A stretch of 64,000 bases of DNA from Rhodospirillaceae bacterium (GCA_002709955.1 PAQY01000022.1:227287-291286); one strand, 5' to 3'. Counted from the stretch's first letter, positions 52,299 through 62,090 are shown. The notes: a model not told the origin generated them from the letters alone. Numbers and translations are program-made.

Positions 52299-53246
52299 CT
52301 ATGCCCCCTTTCGTGATCCAGCCAGGCTTTCCGCCAAGGTGTGCAGCGATCCGATGGCCCCGGTAATATCCGTTGGCACGATGATGGTTTTGGTATTGGA
52401 CGAAGACGCCACCGCCCCAAGGGCTTCCACCTGTCGTTTCATGATTTCAAAATCAATGGCGGGCTGGCCATTGGCCGCAATCGCTTGTGAAATCAGTTTT
52501 GTTTGCTCCGCATCCGCCTCTGCTGCGACTTTCACGGAATAGGCATCCGCATCGGCCTGAACCCGAACCGCCTCTGCATGGCGCTGGGCCTCATATAATC
52601 TGGCATCGGCAGCCAGTTCTACAGCGCGCTTTTCCCCTTCTGCCGTGGCAATCGCGGCCCGGCGCTGGCGTTCCGCATTCAATTGTTGGCGCTGGGCGTC
52701 CTTGGTCTGTTCATCGACAATGACATCCGTGATTTCCGTGCGGGTGATTTCAATCCCCCAGACCTCGGCGGCCTGTTGCAGATTGCGGGCAATTTCCTCA
52801 TTCATCGATTCGCGCGACGATTGCAGATCGTCCAGTTCCAGCTTACCCGCCGCAGAGCGCACAATCGACGTTGCCGCCGTATAGATCGCCTGATTGATAT
52901 CCCGGATGCGATAGACGGAGGCAGCAGCATCGGTGATGCGATAGAACACGGTCGATTCCAATCGCACCTCAACATTGTCTCGGGTGATGACTGAAATATC
53001 AAATTCCGGCAATTGCCGTTCCAGGATGGAGACCTGATGCGCGACACGATCCAGAAAGGGCACAATGAAATTCAGGCCCGCAGGCAAGGTCTTTGTATAT
53101 TTTCCAAATCGCTCAACCACATAAACTTCACTTTGTGAGACAACCTTGACCCCTTTGGAGACAACGACCAGGGCGAAGATCAGGATGATCAGCGCGATGA
53201 TGCCAGAAAGCGAGTCTTGGATCATGTAAGTGAATTCCGAGCCCAT
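52299..53246 (-). CDS. qmcA: SPFH/Band 7 domain protein QmcA
   Basis: The 315-residue stomatin-like protein has an N-terminal membrane anchor (about residues 12-32), the SPFH domain (VYVVERFGKYTKTLPAGLNF, VITRDNVEVRLESTVFYRI) and a long Ala/Glu/Arg-rich coiled coil. Such proteins form large membrane rings and interact with the protease FtsH or with NfeD partners. AAGGA precedes the ATG. A second SPFH operon, hflKC, lies 1.05 kb away on the same strand, with the AT-rich gene between them. Confidence 0.9.
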   Translation of the reverse strand: MGSEFTYMIQDSLSGIIALIILIFALVVVSKGVKVVSQSEVYVVERFGKYTKTLPAGLNFIVPFLDRVAHQVSILERQLPEFDISVITRDNVEVRLESTVFYRITDAAASVYRIRDINQAIYTAATSIVRSAAGKLELDDLQSSRESMNEEIARNLQQAAEVWGIEITRTEITDVIVDEQTKDAQRQQLNAERQRRAAIATAEGEKRAVELAADARLYEAQRHAEAVRVQADADAYSVKVAAEADAEQTKLISQAIAANGQPAIDFEIMKRQVEALGAVASSSNTKTIIVPTDITGAIGSLHTLAESLAGSRKGA

Positions 53247-53332
53247 GGCGCAATCCTTGTTGGTGTGGCGAATCAGCAGATTTCATATAATGCTAAGTTG
53301 TGCACCGCGAAACAAAAAAGCGCTAAACGTCT

Positions 53333-53369
53333 ATTCTGTGCGCTTTAGAAATGTAAAGCGTCACAGAAT
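53333..53369. repeat. Long hairpin between qmcA and the AT-rich gene
   Basis: ATTCTGTGCGCTTT (53333-53346) pairs with 53355-53369 over 14 base pairs with one bulged T and an eight-base loop. No T run follows on either side, so it does not look like a classic terminator. It lies 75 bases before the AT-rich gene and may mark the edge of inserted DNA. Confidence 0.6.
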
Positions 53370-53443
53370 CATGTTCATAAGTAGGCAAACAAATTACAGC
53401 CAGCCCACGCTCTGACTCTAACAAGTAATGAAATGACATAAAA

Positions 53444-54208
53444 ATGAGTGTATTAATAAAATTATGCAAATTCTGTGGCAGTGATAAAGAAATATGTCGC
53501 TCACATGCCATGCCTAGAAGCTTTTTTATTAATATACAAAGACAGGATAGTGGTAAATCTATCTTACTTAGCGACGGTGCAGAAAAAATAAGAAAAACTA
53601 TAAACTCTGGTCAATGGCCTATTCTTTGTAAAGAATGCGAAAATTACTTTAATATTAACTTTGACTCTCCTATTGACCAAAAACTAAACCTGCTCGGGAA
53701 ACCAATTAATCCCAAAGTGCATCTTGTTTTCCTGGATCATCCAAAAATTATCGCATCCTTCATTCTTTCTGTGATTTGGAGAGCTTCTATGTCAGAAAAT
53801 GAAATATACAAATCGTTCGAACTTCCAAGAACACTAAACAAAAAGATACAAGATCACCTTAAATCTCCCGGAACAGATAACCCATTTGAGTTTTCAACCT
53901 TCCGATTTGAACGTTTAATTGACAGAATAGGTAACTTTAGTGAAGAAGAAATAAGCCAAGTCGTTATTGCTCCCTACTGCGCACACCGCGAAAAAACTCG
54001 CAAACTTGAAATATCTTTCATTGGTCGCGGGTATCTCTTCTCTACAATTTATCCTCGTTACTCTTCCCTAGCCGCAAATAAGCACGGATTTCTCTATCGT
54101 GACCGACCGAAAATGATTAAACAAACAGATATATTTGACCAAAAGAGTTTAATAAAACTAGGCGTTATTTCAAGAATGAAGGCTGAATCAGGGCATATCA
54201 CGTTTTAA
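53444..54208 (+). CDS. AT-rich gene for a zinc-finger/HNH-like protein, probably acquired
   Basis: The 254-residue protein has CKFCG (Cys8, Cys11), then RSHAMPRSFF (His21), and later LCKECENYF (Cys62, Cys65). This Cys2-SH-P...Cys2 pattern resembles HNH-type or treble-clef proteins of unknown function that begin CxxCG...SHxxPKF. I see no complete HNH catalytic set, so nuclease activity is only a possibility. Base composition is strikingly AT-rich (about one third G+C by eye) and codon use (AAA, ATA, TTA) differs from every neighbour, pointing to horizontal transfer. The ribosome binding site is weak. The gene separates the qmcA and hflKC operons and ends before a strong terminator. Confidence 0.75.
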   Translation: MSVLIKLCKFCGSDKEICRSHAMPRSFFINIQRQDSGKSILLSDGAEKIRKTINSGQWPILCKECENYFNINFDSPIDQKLNLLGKPINPKVHLVFLDHPKIIASFILSVIWRASMSENEIYKSFELPRTLNKKIQDHLKSPGTDNPFEFSTFRFERLIDRIGNFSEEEISQVVIAPYCAHREKTRKLEISFIGRGYLFSTIYPRYSSLAANKHGFLYRDRPKMIKQTDIFDQKSLIKLGVISRMKAESGHITF

Positions 54209-54244
54209 CAGTGATATTTTTTCAAAGACATACCCTCATAAAAT

Positions 54245-54283
54245 AGAAAGCCCCGGTCGAAACCGGGGCTTTCTGTTGGCTTT
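54245..54283. terminator. Strong bidirectional terminator between the AT-rich gene and hflC
   Basis: A perfect 13-base-pair stem (54245-54257 with 54262-54274) and a CGAA loop, with T-rich sequence on the plus side. It lies 36 bases after the AT-rich gene and, on the minus strand, 21 bases after hflC, so it may serve both. Confidence 0.85.
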
Positions 54284-54295
54284 TCGGAATCCAGG

Positions 54296-55177
54296 TTATT
54301 GCGAAATGGGGGCAGCCCCTGTCTCGTTCTGGAAATAGCGGAAGAAATCGCTGTTGGGCGCACCGACAAAGGTCGTCGTATCACCCCCCAGCCCTTTCTC
54401 CATTGCCTGCATGGACCGCCAGAAGTCAAAGAATGCTACATCCTGACCATAGGCGTTATTATACAGGCCCTGGGCTTCCGCATCGCCCTTACCACGCAGG
54501 ATTTCAGCTTCCCGCGTGGCTTCAGACACAATCACGCGCTGGCGCTTGTCCCCTTCGGCACGGATGCGTTGGGCTTCCTTATCCCCTTCGGCGCGGGCCA
54601 GACGGGCTTCCTGCTGACGCTGGGTGGTCATGCGCTGGAATATCGCCTCGCTGTTGTCTTCCGGCAAATCGATGCGTTTGATGCGCACATCAACCACTTC
54701 GATCCCAAAGGTTGCCGCTTCCCGCGCAACAATGCGGGTGAAATCTTCCATCAGGCGGGCGCGTTCCGGCGTCAACACCACAGAAAGGTTTACTTCCCCG
54801 ATGACTTCCCGAAGGGATGCGTTGATCAGCGAGTTAAACCGCTGCTCAATACCCCGTTCCGTCCCAACGGTCTGGAAGAAGCGCAGCGGATCGGTGATGC
54901 GATAGCGCGCAAAAGCGTTCACAACCAATTGCTTCTGATCCGCGGTCGGGATTTCTTGCTGATCTGCATCATAGTCCAACACGCGCTTGTCAAAGAAACG
55001 GGCTGTGTCGACAAAGGGGACTTTAAAATGCAGGCCCGGTTCCGTGATTTCACGCTGCGGTTCCCCGAAACGCATGACAAGAACCTGTTCGGTTTCCCGC
55101 ACAGTAAAGGCGGCACTGATCCCGGTGATGAAGATCACAACCACGAGGCCCAGAATTATAAGAGAACTGCGGTTCAT
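54296..55177 (-). CDS. hflC: HflC, SPFH protein modulating FtsH
   Basis: The 293-residue protein has an N-terminal membrane segment (about residues 6-26), an SPFH domain (TEQVLVMRFGEPQREITEPGLHFKVPF) and a coiled coil with the RQQEARLARAEGDKEAQRIRAEGD-type repeat. HflC and HflK form a cage around FtsH on the periplasmic side. It overlaps hflK by four bases (ATGA). Confidence 0.95.
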   Translation of the reverse strand: MNRSSLIILGLVVVIFITGISAAFTVRETEQVLVMRFGEPQREITEPGLHFKVPFVDTARFFDKRVLDYDADQQEIPTADQKQLVVNAFARYRITDPLRFFQTVGTERGIEQRFNSLINASLREVIGEVNLSVVLTPERARLMEDFTRIVAREAATFGIEVVDVRIKRIDLPEDNSEAIFQRMTTQRQQEARLARAEGDKEAQRIRAEGDKRQRVIVSEATREAEILRGKGDAEAQGLYNNAYGQDVAFFDFWRSMQAMEKGLGGDTTTFVGAPNSDFFRYFQNETGAAPISQ

Positions 55178-56331
55178 TTGGCGGCTCCCGTCTTAAGCTG
55201 GTCCAGCGGCAGATAAGGGACAACCCCACTGCCTTCTGCACCCGGTTCGATCAGAACCTTGTTCATTTTAGACAATACGCCTTCCATCGTTTGAAGATAG
55301 ATGCGTCGCTTGGTGATGTCGGGGGCCTGCTTGTATTCCGTCAGGATCGCCAGGAACCGCTGGGTATCCCCCTGTGCCTGGTTGACACGCTCCTGACGAT
55401 AGGCTTCCGCTTCTCGCAGGATCTGTTGCGCCTCACCCTCTGCGCGCTGGGTGACTTCGTTGAACTGACCCGTTGCTTCGTTGATTTTCTTTTCCTTATC
55501 CGCCTGCGCAGCCTGCACATCGCGGAAGGCATCGATCACCTGATTGGGCGGATCAAATTTCTGTGGGTTCACCTGCGTGATTTCAATACCGGCACCATAG
55601 CTGTCCAGAATTTGCTGAATGCGTTGATGGGCATCCTGCGCCACGGCATTTCGACCGCGTGTCCGAATATATTCAAACGCGCTTTTACCGACGATTTCCC
55701 GCATGGCCGCTTCCGCAGCGTTTTTCACGCTTTGCTCTGGATTACGGACATTAAACAGGAATTCCCCCGCATCGCGAATTTTCCAGAAGACCGAGAATTG
55801 AATATCGATGATGTTTTCATCGCCCGTCAGCATCAGACTTTCCGCCCGCAATTCAGAGGCCGAGGTGCGTCCGGCGCTGCCGTTAAACCCGATCTCAACC
55901 GTGTTGACCGCCGTGACGCGCGGCAACAGAACCTCACCCAACGGCGCGGGGACGTTATAATTCAAACCCGGCCCGGTAACAGATGTCAGCTTGCCAAAGA
56001 CCAGTTCGACACCCTGTTGGTCAGCCTCAACGCGATAAAAGCCGGTACCCAGCCAGATCAGGATCAATAAAAGACCCACAGCGATCCCGCCTTTAAGGCC
56101 GAAACCGCCAGGAATCATTGACCGCAGCTTTTCCTGGCCCTTGCGAACCAGTTCTTCGACATCGGGGGGCTGGCCACCGGGCCCACGCCCGCCGCCGCCA
56201 CCACCGCCACCCGGACGTCCCCAAGGACTGTTCGGGCCGCCGCCATTGCCGCCACCACGATTTCCACCGCCGCGATTTCCGCCGCCGCCCTGGCCGCCCC
56301 AAGGGCCGCCACCATTATTTTCCCAAGGCAT
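55174..56331 (-). CDS. hflK: HflK, SPFH protein modulating FtsH
   Basis: The 385-residue partner of HflC has an N-terminal Gly/Pro/Asn-rich cytoplasmic stretch of about 55 residues (GGGNRGGGN repeats), a transmembrane helix near residues 80-98, and the SPFH domain (GFYRVEADQQGVELVFGKL). A helical region with ATGQFNEVTQRAEGEAQQIL follows. The glycine-rich head is longer and more repetitive than in E. coli HflK. It heads the hflKC operon. Confidence 0.95.
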   Translation of the reverse strand: MPWENNGGGPWGGQGGGGNRGGGNRGGGNGGGPNSPWGRPGGGGGGGGRGPGGQPPDVEELVRKGQEKLRSMIPGGFGLKGGIAVGLLLILIWLGTGFYRVEADQQGVELVFGKLTSVTGPGLNYNVPAPLGEVLLPRVTAVNTVEIGFNGSAGRTSASELRAESLMLTGDENIIDIQFSVFWKIRDAGEFLFNVRNPEQSVKNAAEAAMREIVGKSAFEYIRTRGRNAVAQDAHQRIQQILDSYGAGIEITQVNPQKFDPPNQVIDAFRDVQAAQADKEKKINEATGQFNEVTQRAEGEAQQILREAEAYRQERVNQAQGDTQRFLAILTEYKQAPDITKRRIYLQTMEGVLSKMNKVLIEPGAEGSGVVPYLPLDQLKTGAAK

Positions 56332-56633
56332 CCTGTTCCGATCCGTCCGCCGTTAATACATTACTTGTCACGATCGATCCTGTTGCCCTTATCGGCTGCA
56401 GGTCGCGTCAAATTCAGCGCCGCGCGCCCATCCAGACTGCGACGGGCGCATAACACTTGATTTTTGCGGGTCAAACAACCCTGCACGCATGTTTTATCAT
56501 ATGCGGTCTTTGCGCCATGCTTCCTGTTCATATATGTACGACAAGACAAGTTCCCAACCATGGGGCGTTGATTTTTCGAGATTTCTGAACAAATTTTCGC
56601 CACACACCCGATCCTGACAGGAGTTTCTGAATT
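56332..56633. other. Divergent hflK-mrp intergenic region
   Basis: These 302 bases contain no supported gene; open frames crossing it belong to the antisense of mrp. The part near mrp is AT-richer, with a CATATATG palindrome around 56529-56536 and an AGGAG ribosome binding site at about 56619. I could not assign confident promoter hexamers for either gene. Confidence 0.5.
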
Positions 56634-57743
56634 ATGGCCGATATTACTGAGGACGCAGTCCGAAAAGCTTTGGCGGGCATTCGTGCGCCAGGCGGCGGCG
56701 ATATCGGCAGTTCCGGCCTGGTATCTGGCATCGCGATCCGGGACCGCATGGTCCAGATTTCCCTGGAAATCGGCGACCCGTCCAAGGCTGAAAGTTATGA
56801 GCCAACCCGCCGGGATGTTGAAAAGGTTGTCGGTGCAATGCCCGATGTTCTGTCGGCAACCGCTGTACTGACCGCAGAAAAGGGTGCTGGTTCTGCTGCG
56901 CCCGCAAAACCGGCATCCAATCCGGGGGGCATAGAGAAAGGCGCTGGCAAGATCCGCCATATCGTCGCCATCGCCAGCGGCAAGGGTGGTGTTGGGAAAT
57001 CCACCACGGCGGTCAATATCGCGCTGGCCCTGAAACAACTGGGCCTGCGAGTTGGCATGCTGGACGCCGACATCTTTGGCCCGTCCCAGCCGCGCATGCT
57101 GGGCATTTCCGGCAGCCGCCCCAATTCGCCCGATGGCAAAACACTGGAGCCCCTGGAAAGCTATGGCATCAAGGTCATGTCGATTGGCTTTCTGGTCCCG
57201 GAAGATCAGCCTGTCGTCTGGCGCGGCCCGATGGTGATGGGCGCGCTGCAACAAATGTTGGATGATGTCATTTGGGGGGAATTGGACGTCCTGATCGTCG
57301 ATATGCCGCCTGGCACCGGGGATGCCCAATTGACGATGTCGCAAAAGGTGCCTTTGGCCGGTGCCGTGATTGTATCCACGCCACAGGACATTGCCCTGCT
57401 GGATGCCCGCAAGGGCCTGAACATGTTCCGCAAGGTCGATGTGCCCGTATTGGGCATAATCGAAAACATGTCGATGTATATCTGCCCCAATTGCGGCCAT
57501 GAAGCCCATATCTTTGGCCATGGCGGCGCAAAGAAAGAGGCGGAGAAGCTGGGCACGCCGTTCCTGGGAGAAATCCCGCTGGAGATTGAAATCCGCCTGA
57601 CCGCCGATGGTGGCAATCCGATCGTTGTGTCGGATCCAGAAAGCCCCCATGCAAAGGCCTATCTGGCGATTGCCGAGAAAATCCGAACCGCATTGGATAG
57701 GCCAGGTGCAGGGCGCGCAGCCCCCCTGTTCACAACAGAATAA
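56634..57743 (+). CDS. mrp: Mrp/ApbC/NBP35-type iron-sulfur cluster carrier ATPase
   Basis: The 369-residue protein has an N-terminal MIP18/DUF59-like domain (about residues 1-85), then a ParA/MinD-like ATPase with a deviant Walker A (SGKGGVGKSTTAVN), VDMPPGTGDAQLT, and the C-terminal ICPNCGHEAHIFGHGG, whose CxxC binds a bridging cluster. These proteins hold and pass on [4Fe-4S] clusters, which the many Fe-S enzymes of this window (BchL/N/B, IspG) need. An AGGAG site precedes the ATG. Confidence 0.95.
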   Translation: MADITEDAVRKALAGIRAPGGGDIGSSGLVSGIAIRDRMVQISLEIGDPSKAESYEPTRRDVEKVVGAMPDVLSATAVLTAEKGAGSAAPAKPASNPGGIEKGAGKIRHIVAIASGKGGVGKSTTAVNIALALKQLGLRVGMLDADIFGPSQPRMLGISGSRPNSPDGKTLEPLESYGIKVMSIGFLVPEDQPVVWRGPMVMGALQQMLDDVIWGELDVLIVDMPPGTGDAQLTMSQKVPLAGAVIVSTPQDIALLDARKGLNMFRKVDVPVLGIIENMSMYICPNCGHEAHIFGHGGAKKEAEKLGTPFLGEIPLEIEIRLTADGGNPIVVSDPESPHAKAYLAIAEKIRTALDRPGAGRAAPLFTTE

Positions 57744-57758
57744 ACCCAGGGCGCGATT

Positions 57759-58694
57759 ATGACGGGTCAACGGATCATCAGGGAGATTGCATGCAGCACG
57801 CGCGCAATCATCCTGATGGCGCTTCTGATCGCGCCCCTTCTGATATCAATCCCGGACCCGGCCAGGGCACAAACCGACGAAAAAGAGCCTCGCCTGATAG
57901 AAGTGATCAATCGGGCGCGGGCGGAGCGCAATCGCGACCCCCTGCGCTATGAACCACGCCTGACACAAATCGCCCGCCAAATGGCCCAGGCCCTGTATCA
58001 GGGCCAGAAATTGGACTCCCTGACCGATGGGTTGGAAGCTCTGCTAAGAGAAAAAGGATACCCCTACACATTATATGGGGGACGCTATGCCATCAATTCG
58101 GACTCTGCGGAAAGGATGGTTGCAGAATGGCTGGAGGATGGCGGCCAACAGAGCATTCTGACCAACAAGACTGCGACAGAAATCGGAGTGGCCTATCTGA
58201 GCAGCGAAGGATCGCTGGTGCCAGATATAGAGCCCGGCATCTGGACTGTTGTGATTGCCGCCCCGGCCAGGCCCGCCGATTCGGATTGGGCCCAGCAGAT
58301 TTTGCAACTGGTCAATCAGTTTCGCGCCACCTATCAGTTGCCGCCCTTGCAACCCAATGCCTTTCTGAACCGGGCCGGTATGGCCCAGGCGCGCGATATG
58401 CTGGCGCGGGATTTCTTCAGTCATACAAACCCGGATAATGTTGGTCCCGGCGAACGGGCGACCAGGGCGGGATACAAATGGTCCCTGGTGCTGGAAAACA
58501 TCGCAGCGGGCCAGTCCACCCCCCGTGATGTCGTCAATGCCTGGATCGCCTCAAAAGAAGGCCATCGGGAAGCCATGCTTAACCCGGATGTCACCGAACT
58601 TGGTATAGGATATGTCTTTGCCCCATTCGATCCGGGGCGCATAAAATCACTGCACTATTGGGCGATGACCCTGGGTAAGCCAAGGAACCCATGA
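57759..58694 (+). CDS. Secreted protein with two CAP (SCP/PR-1) domains
   Basis: The 311-residue product has a signal peptide (hydrophobic core about residues 17-32, cleavage near ARA-QT). Two CAP-like repeats follow: the first (about 42-170) begins LIEVINRARAERNRDPLRYEPRL, and the second (about 180-308) begins ILQLVNQFRATYQLPPLQPN and keeps FSHTNPDN and HREAMLNPDVTELGIGY. Only the second retains the typical His/Glu pocket residues. Function is unknown; bacterial CAP proteins may bind lipids or peptides. It lies 15 bases after mrp. Confidence 0.85.
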   Translation: MTGQRIIREIACSTRAIILMALLIAPLLISIPDPARAQTDEKEPRLIEVINRARAERNRDPLRYEPRLTQIARQMAQALYQGQKLDSLTDGLEALLREKGYPYTLYGGRYAINSDSAERMVAEWLEDGGQQSILTNKTATEIGVAYLSSEGSLVPDIEPGIWTVVIAAPARPADSDWAQQILQLVNQFRATYQLPPLQPNAFLNRAGMAQARDMLARDFFSHTNPDNVGPGERATRAGYKWSLVLENIAAGQSTPRDVVNAWIASKEGHREAMLNPDVTELGIGYVFAPFDPGRIKSLHYWAMTLGKPRNP

Positions 58695-58735
58695 TAGCGT
58701 ACAATTCGCTTTGTAACGATTTGAAAGGCTTGAAG

Positions 58736-59158
58736 ATGAGACTTCTGTGCGGCGTGCTTGTCGGGGTAATTATGGTGTTGGCGTCCCATGCGTGGGCACA
58801 AAGCCCGCCACCGCCAGGCGCACAGGTTTTCTTTGCCAATCTGCAGGATGGCGCGACCGTCAAAAGCCCGTTTCTGATCAAGTTCGGTGCACAAGGCGTA
58901 AAAATCACCCGTGCAGGAATCAACATTCCCGGCACCGGCCACCACCATCTGCTGATCAACACGGAACTGACCGCCGAAGATAAGGGGTTTTCTATTCCAG
59001 AGGACGCGCGGCACCTGCATTTTGGCGGTGGCCAGACAGAGGTGGAACTGAACCTGGATCCCGGCACCTATACATTGATGATGGTGCTGGGCGATGGCGA
59101 TCATGTGCCGTTTGACCCGATGATCACCTCTGACAAAATCACCATAACTGTTGAATAG
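58736..59158 (+). CDS. DUF4399 domain secreted protein
   Basis: The 140-residue protein has a signal peptide (about residues 1-21, ending SHAWAQ) and a DUF4399 domain: ANLQDGATVKSPFLIKFGAQG, then GTGHHHLLIN, and LDPGTYTLMMVLGDGDHVPF. The clustered histidines could bind metal. The ATG at 58736 places the signal peptide at the very N-terminus; an ATG at 58691 overlapping the previous stop is less likely. Confidence 0.85.
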   Translation: MRLLCGVLVGVIMVLASHAWAQSPPPPGAQVFFANLQDGATVKSPFLIKFGAQGVKITRAGINIPGTGHHHLLINTELTAEDKGFSIPEDARHLHFGGGQTEVELNLDPGTYTLMMVLGDGDHVPFDPMITSDKITITVE

Positions 59159-59169
59159 GGAAATTTAAG

Positions 59170-59925
59170 ATGACCGCATTTGACCGCTTGCGCGACGGTG
59201 GTTTTGCCATCGGAACCATGATCATGACCGACAGCATGCTGACTGCAGAAGTGGCGGCGCGATCCGGCTTCGATTTTCTGTGTTTGGATCGTCAGCACGG
59301 CCTGGTCGACGACGCGACCCTGTGGCAGCAGATGGCCGCCATCGGGCGCATTGGCAAGGCCTGTCCCTGGGTGCGGGTGCCCTGGAATACGATGGCAGAT
59401 GCCATGCGCGCCCTGGATGGGGGAGCCGCCGGTATCATCGCGCCGATGGTTGGTAATCGGGACGAGGCTGAGGCCCTGGTGCGTGCCTGCCGCTATCCCC
59501 CGTTGGGAGAACGCAGTTGGGGCCCTGTCCGGGCCGGCATGGATGACGGGGTTGGCTATACCAAGGCGGCCAATGACACCCTGTTTGTGGCCGCCATGAT
59601 TGAAACCAAAGACGGCTATGAGAACCTGGAAGAGATTGCCGCCACGCCGGGCCTGGATGCGCTGTTTGTGGGGCCCAATGACCTGAGCCTGGCCATGGGC
59701 AATTGGCAGCCAGCCATGCCAACCGATAAGGACTTTATCGCCGCCCTGACCCGCATCGCCGACATTGCCAAGGCCAATGGCAAGCTGGCGGGCATCCATT
59801 GTTCCGATGCCGCCATGGCGCGGGCCTGCCGGGCCTGGGGCTTCCGCTTCGTTACCATCGCCGCCGACATCGCATTTCTGGGTCAGGCCGCCGCCGCCTG
59901 TGTCCAGGCCGCCCAGGAAAAATAA
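59170..59925 (+). CDS. HpcH/HpaI family aldolase
   Basis: The 251-residue TIM-barrel class II aldolase contains [14 protein letters not shown], the substrate-binding [30 protein letters not shown] and [13 protein letters not shown] (metal-binding Glu and Asp). Relatives cleave 2-keto-3-deoxy or 4-hydroxy-2-oxo acids to pyruvate plus an aldehyde. The substrate here cannot be told. It lies 11 bases after the DUF4399 gene. Confidence 0.88.
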   Translation: MTAFDRLRDGGFAIGTMIMTDSMLTAEVAARSGFDFLCLDRQHGLVDDATLWQQMAAIGRIGKACPWVRVPWNTMADAMRALDGGAAGIIAPMVGNRDEAEALVRACRYPPLGERSWGPVRAGMDDGVGYTKAANDTLFVAAMIETKDGYENLEEIAATPGLDALFVGPNDLSLAMGNWQPAMPTDKDFIAALTRIADIAKANGKLAGIHCSDAAMARACRAWGFRFVTIAADIAFLGQAAAACVQAAQEK

Positions 59926-60008
59926 GGACAGAGATACTTGCGCCACTGGGACGGGGCTGGCAGTCTCTGGCCCGAAAAATCCAATCCAAGTTTAGGGAGA
60001 AACCACCC

Positions 60009-61121
60009 ATGAAAACCCGTGCCGCTGTTGCCTTTCAGGCTGGAAAACCACTGAGCATTGAAGAGGTCGATCTGGAAGGACCGCGTGCAGGCGAAGTATT
60101 GGTGGAAATCAAGGCGACGGGCGTTTGTCACACGGACGAGTTCACCCGCAGCGGCGATGACCCCGAAGGCGCGTTTCCAGCCATTCTGGGCCATGAGGGT
60201 GCGGGGATCGTGGTCGATGTTGGACCCGGCGTGACCACCCTGAAAAAGGGCGACCATGTGATCCCCCTGTACACGCCGGAATGCCGTGTCTGCGAATACT
60301 GCCTGAATCCGAAAACCAATCTGTGTCAGGCAATCCGCACCACCCAGGGTCAGGGCCTGATGCCCGATGGCTCATCACGTTTTTCTCTGAACGGGGAGCC
60401 GATTCTGCATTATATGGGGACCTCCACCTTCGCCAATCACACGGTTGTGCCGGAAATTGCCCTGGCGAAGGTTCGGGAAGACGCGCCGTTTGATAAGATT
60501 TGCTATATCGGCTGTGGCGTGACCACGGGGATTGGTGCGGTAATCAACACAGCGAAAGTTGAGATCGGGTCCAATGTCGTGGTCTTTGGCCTGGGCGGGA
60601 TCGGTCTGAATGTCATTCAGGGTGCCCGGCTGGCAGGCGCGAATATGATTGTCGGGGTTGATCTGAACCCGGCGAAAAAGGAAATGGCGGAACGGTTCGG
60701 CATGACCCATTTCGTGAACCCGAAAGAGGTTGAAGGCGATCTGGTCCCCTATCTGGTGGATCTGACCAAAGGCGGCGCGGATTACAGCTTTGAATGTATC
60801 GGGCGCACGGACACAATGCGCCAGGCCTTGGAATGCTGTCACAAAGGCTGGGGCGAAAGCATCATCATCGGCGTTGCCGGTGCGGGCCAGGAAATCTCAA
60901 CCCGTCCGTTCCAGTTGGTGACCGGTCGATCCTGGCGTGGCACCGCCTTTGGCGGGGCGCGCGGTCGCACGGATGTGCCCAAAATCGTTGATTGGTACAT
61001 GGATGGCAAAATCGATATCGACCCGATGATCACCCATACCATGCCCCTGAATGATATCAACAAGGCCTTTGACCTGATGCACAGCGGTGAGAGCATCCGG
61101 TCCGTCGTTGTCTTTGACTAA
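60009..61121 (+). CDS. frmA: S-(hydroxymethyl)glutathione dehydrogenase / class III alcohol dehydrogenase
   Basis: The 370-residue zinc enzyme oxidises S-hydroxymethylglutathione formed from formaldehyde and glutathione. Catalytic zinc ligands are in GVCHTDEF and GHEGAGIV, structural zinc ligands in [15 protein letters not shown], and the NAD site is [27 protein letters not shown] site precedes the ATG. FghA, which hydrolyses the product, is encoded 1.5 kb downstream. Confidence 0.95.
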   Translation: MKTRAAVAFQAGKPLSIEEVDLEGPRAGEVLVEIKATGVCHTDEFTRSGDDPEGAFPAILGHEGAGIVVDVGPGVTTLKKGDHVIPLYTPECRVCEYCLNPKTNLCQAIRTTQGQGLMPDGSSRFSLNGEPILHYMGTSTFANHTVVPEIALAKVREDAPFDKICYIGCGVTTGIGAVINTAKVEIGSNVVVFGLGGIGLNVIQGARLAGANMIVGVDLNPAKKEMAERFGMTHFVNPKEVEGDLVPYLVDLTKGGADYSFECIGRTDTMRQALECCHKGWGESIIIGVAGAGQEISTRPFQLVTGRSWRGTAFGGARGRTDVPKIVDWYMDGKIDIDPMITHTMPLNDINKAFDLMHSGESIRSVVVFD

Positions 61122-61143
61122 TCGACAGGGGCGGATCCGATAG

Positions 61144-62073
61144 GTGCTTAACTCCGCCCCTCCAGACTCCACATCCGGGGGTAATCCCCCGACCAGAGCG
61201 GATTGTTTCATCAATCCCAATGCGCGCGCCGCACAGGAAATGGCGGAAGCGTTTATTGAGGCCCTGGAACAGGCCGGAATTGACGTCACAACCCATTGGA
61301 TGACATCCTGTGAACAGGCCTTGGATGACATCGCCAAGCTGCCTGAAACCGACGCCATTCTGGTCGGGGGTGGGGATGGGACGATCAGCGGATTGCTGCC
61401 TGCCCTGTTAGAGCGGCGCGAAACGATTGGTATCCTACCCTTGGGCACCGCGAATGACTTTGCCCGTGGCGTTGGCATTCCAACCACCCCACAAGCCGCC
61501 GCAAAGATCATATCCGAAGGGCACCGTTTGGCGGTTGATACTGGACTGATTGCGGATCGCCCCTTCCTGAATGTCGCAAGCCTGGGGATCAGTGTTGAAA
61601 TCGCCAGCCTGCACGAAGATCGCGCCAAAAAACTGCTGGGCCGGTTTGCCTATCCCATTCGCTGGGTTCAGGCATGGCAGAAACATCGTCCCCTGAGATT
61701 GAAGATCACAACGGATGGCAAGAGCCGACGCGCGCGGTGTTCATTATTGGCAGTAGGATGCGGGCGTCACTATGGCGGCGGGCTGACCCTGGATGAACAG
61801 GCGCAATTGAACGACGGCTTGCTGCGCCTATATTATGTAGCACCGCGCAATGCCCTGCATTGGCTGTGGTTCCTGCCCGGCCTGTGGCGTGGTACCCTGA
61901 AAGAAGGGGACGGTGCCCATACCGGAACCGCCCAGGAGGTTACGATTGAGACGGCATCCAGACGCGCCAAAAAAGTGAATGTCGATGGAGAGATCGTCGC
62001 GCAAACACCGATAAGCATTTCGATCCGCCCGCAAAGCCTGACAATCTTTGCCCCCTCAACCCAGGCGGATTAA
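61144..62073 (+). CDS. YegS/DAGK-type lipid kinase
   Basis: The 309-residue diacylglycerol kinase-like protein has FINPNARAA in the N-terminal part, the nucleotide motif VGGGDGTISGLLPALL and LPLGTANDFARGV, and a C-terminal beta domain ending KVNVDGEIV. Such enzymes phosphorylate diacylglycerol, sphingosine or phosphatidylglycerol-like lipids; the substrate is not determinable. It starts with GTG, 22 bases after frmA. Confidence 0.9.
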   Translation: MLNSAPPDSTSGGNPPTRADCFINPNARAAQEMAEAFIEALEQAGIDVTTHWMTSCEQALDDIAKLPETDAILVGGGDGTISGLLPALLERRETIGILPLGTANDFARGVGIPTTPQAAAKIISEGHRLAVDTGLIADRPFLNVASLGISVEIASLHEDRAKKLLGRFAYPIRWVQAWQKHRPLRLKITTDGKSRRARCSLLAVGCGRHYGGGLTLDEQAQLNDGLLRLYYVAPRNALHWLWFLPGLWRGTLKEGDGAHTGTAQEVTIETASRRAKKVNVDGEIVAQTPISISIRPQSLTIFAPSTQAD

Positions 62074-62090
62074 TACAGAGAGGACCTCGC

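Noticed and set aside
56361..57770. A 469-codon open frame on the minus strand opposite mrp
   Set aside because: It is antisense to mrp, whose Walker and CPNC motifs are clear. The translation is low-complexity shadow sequence.
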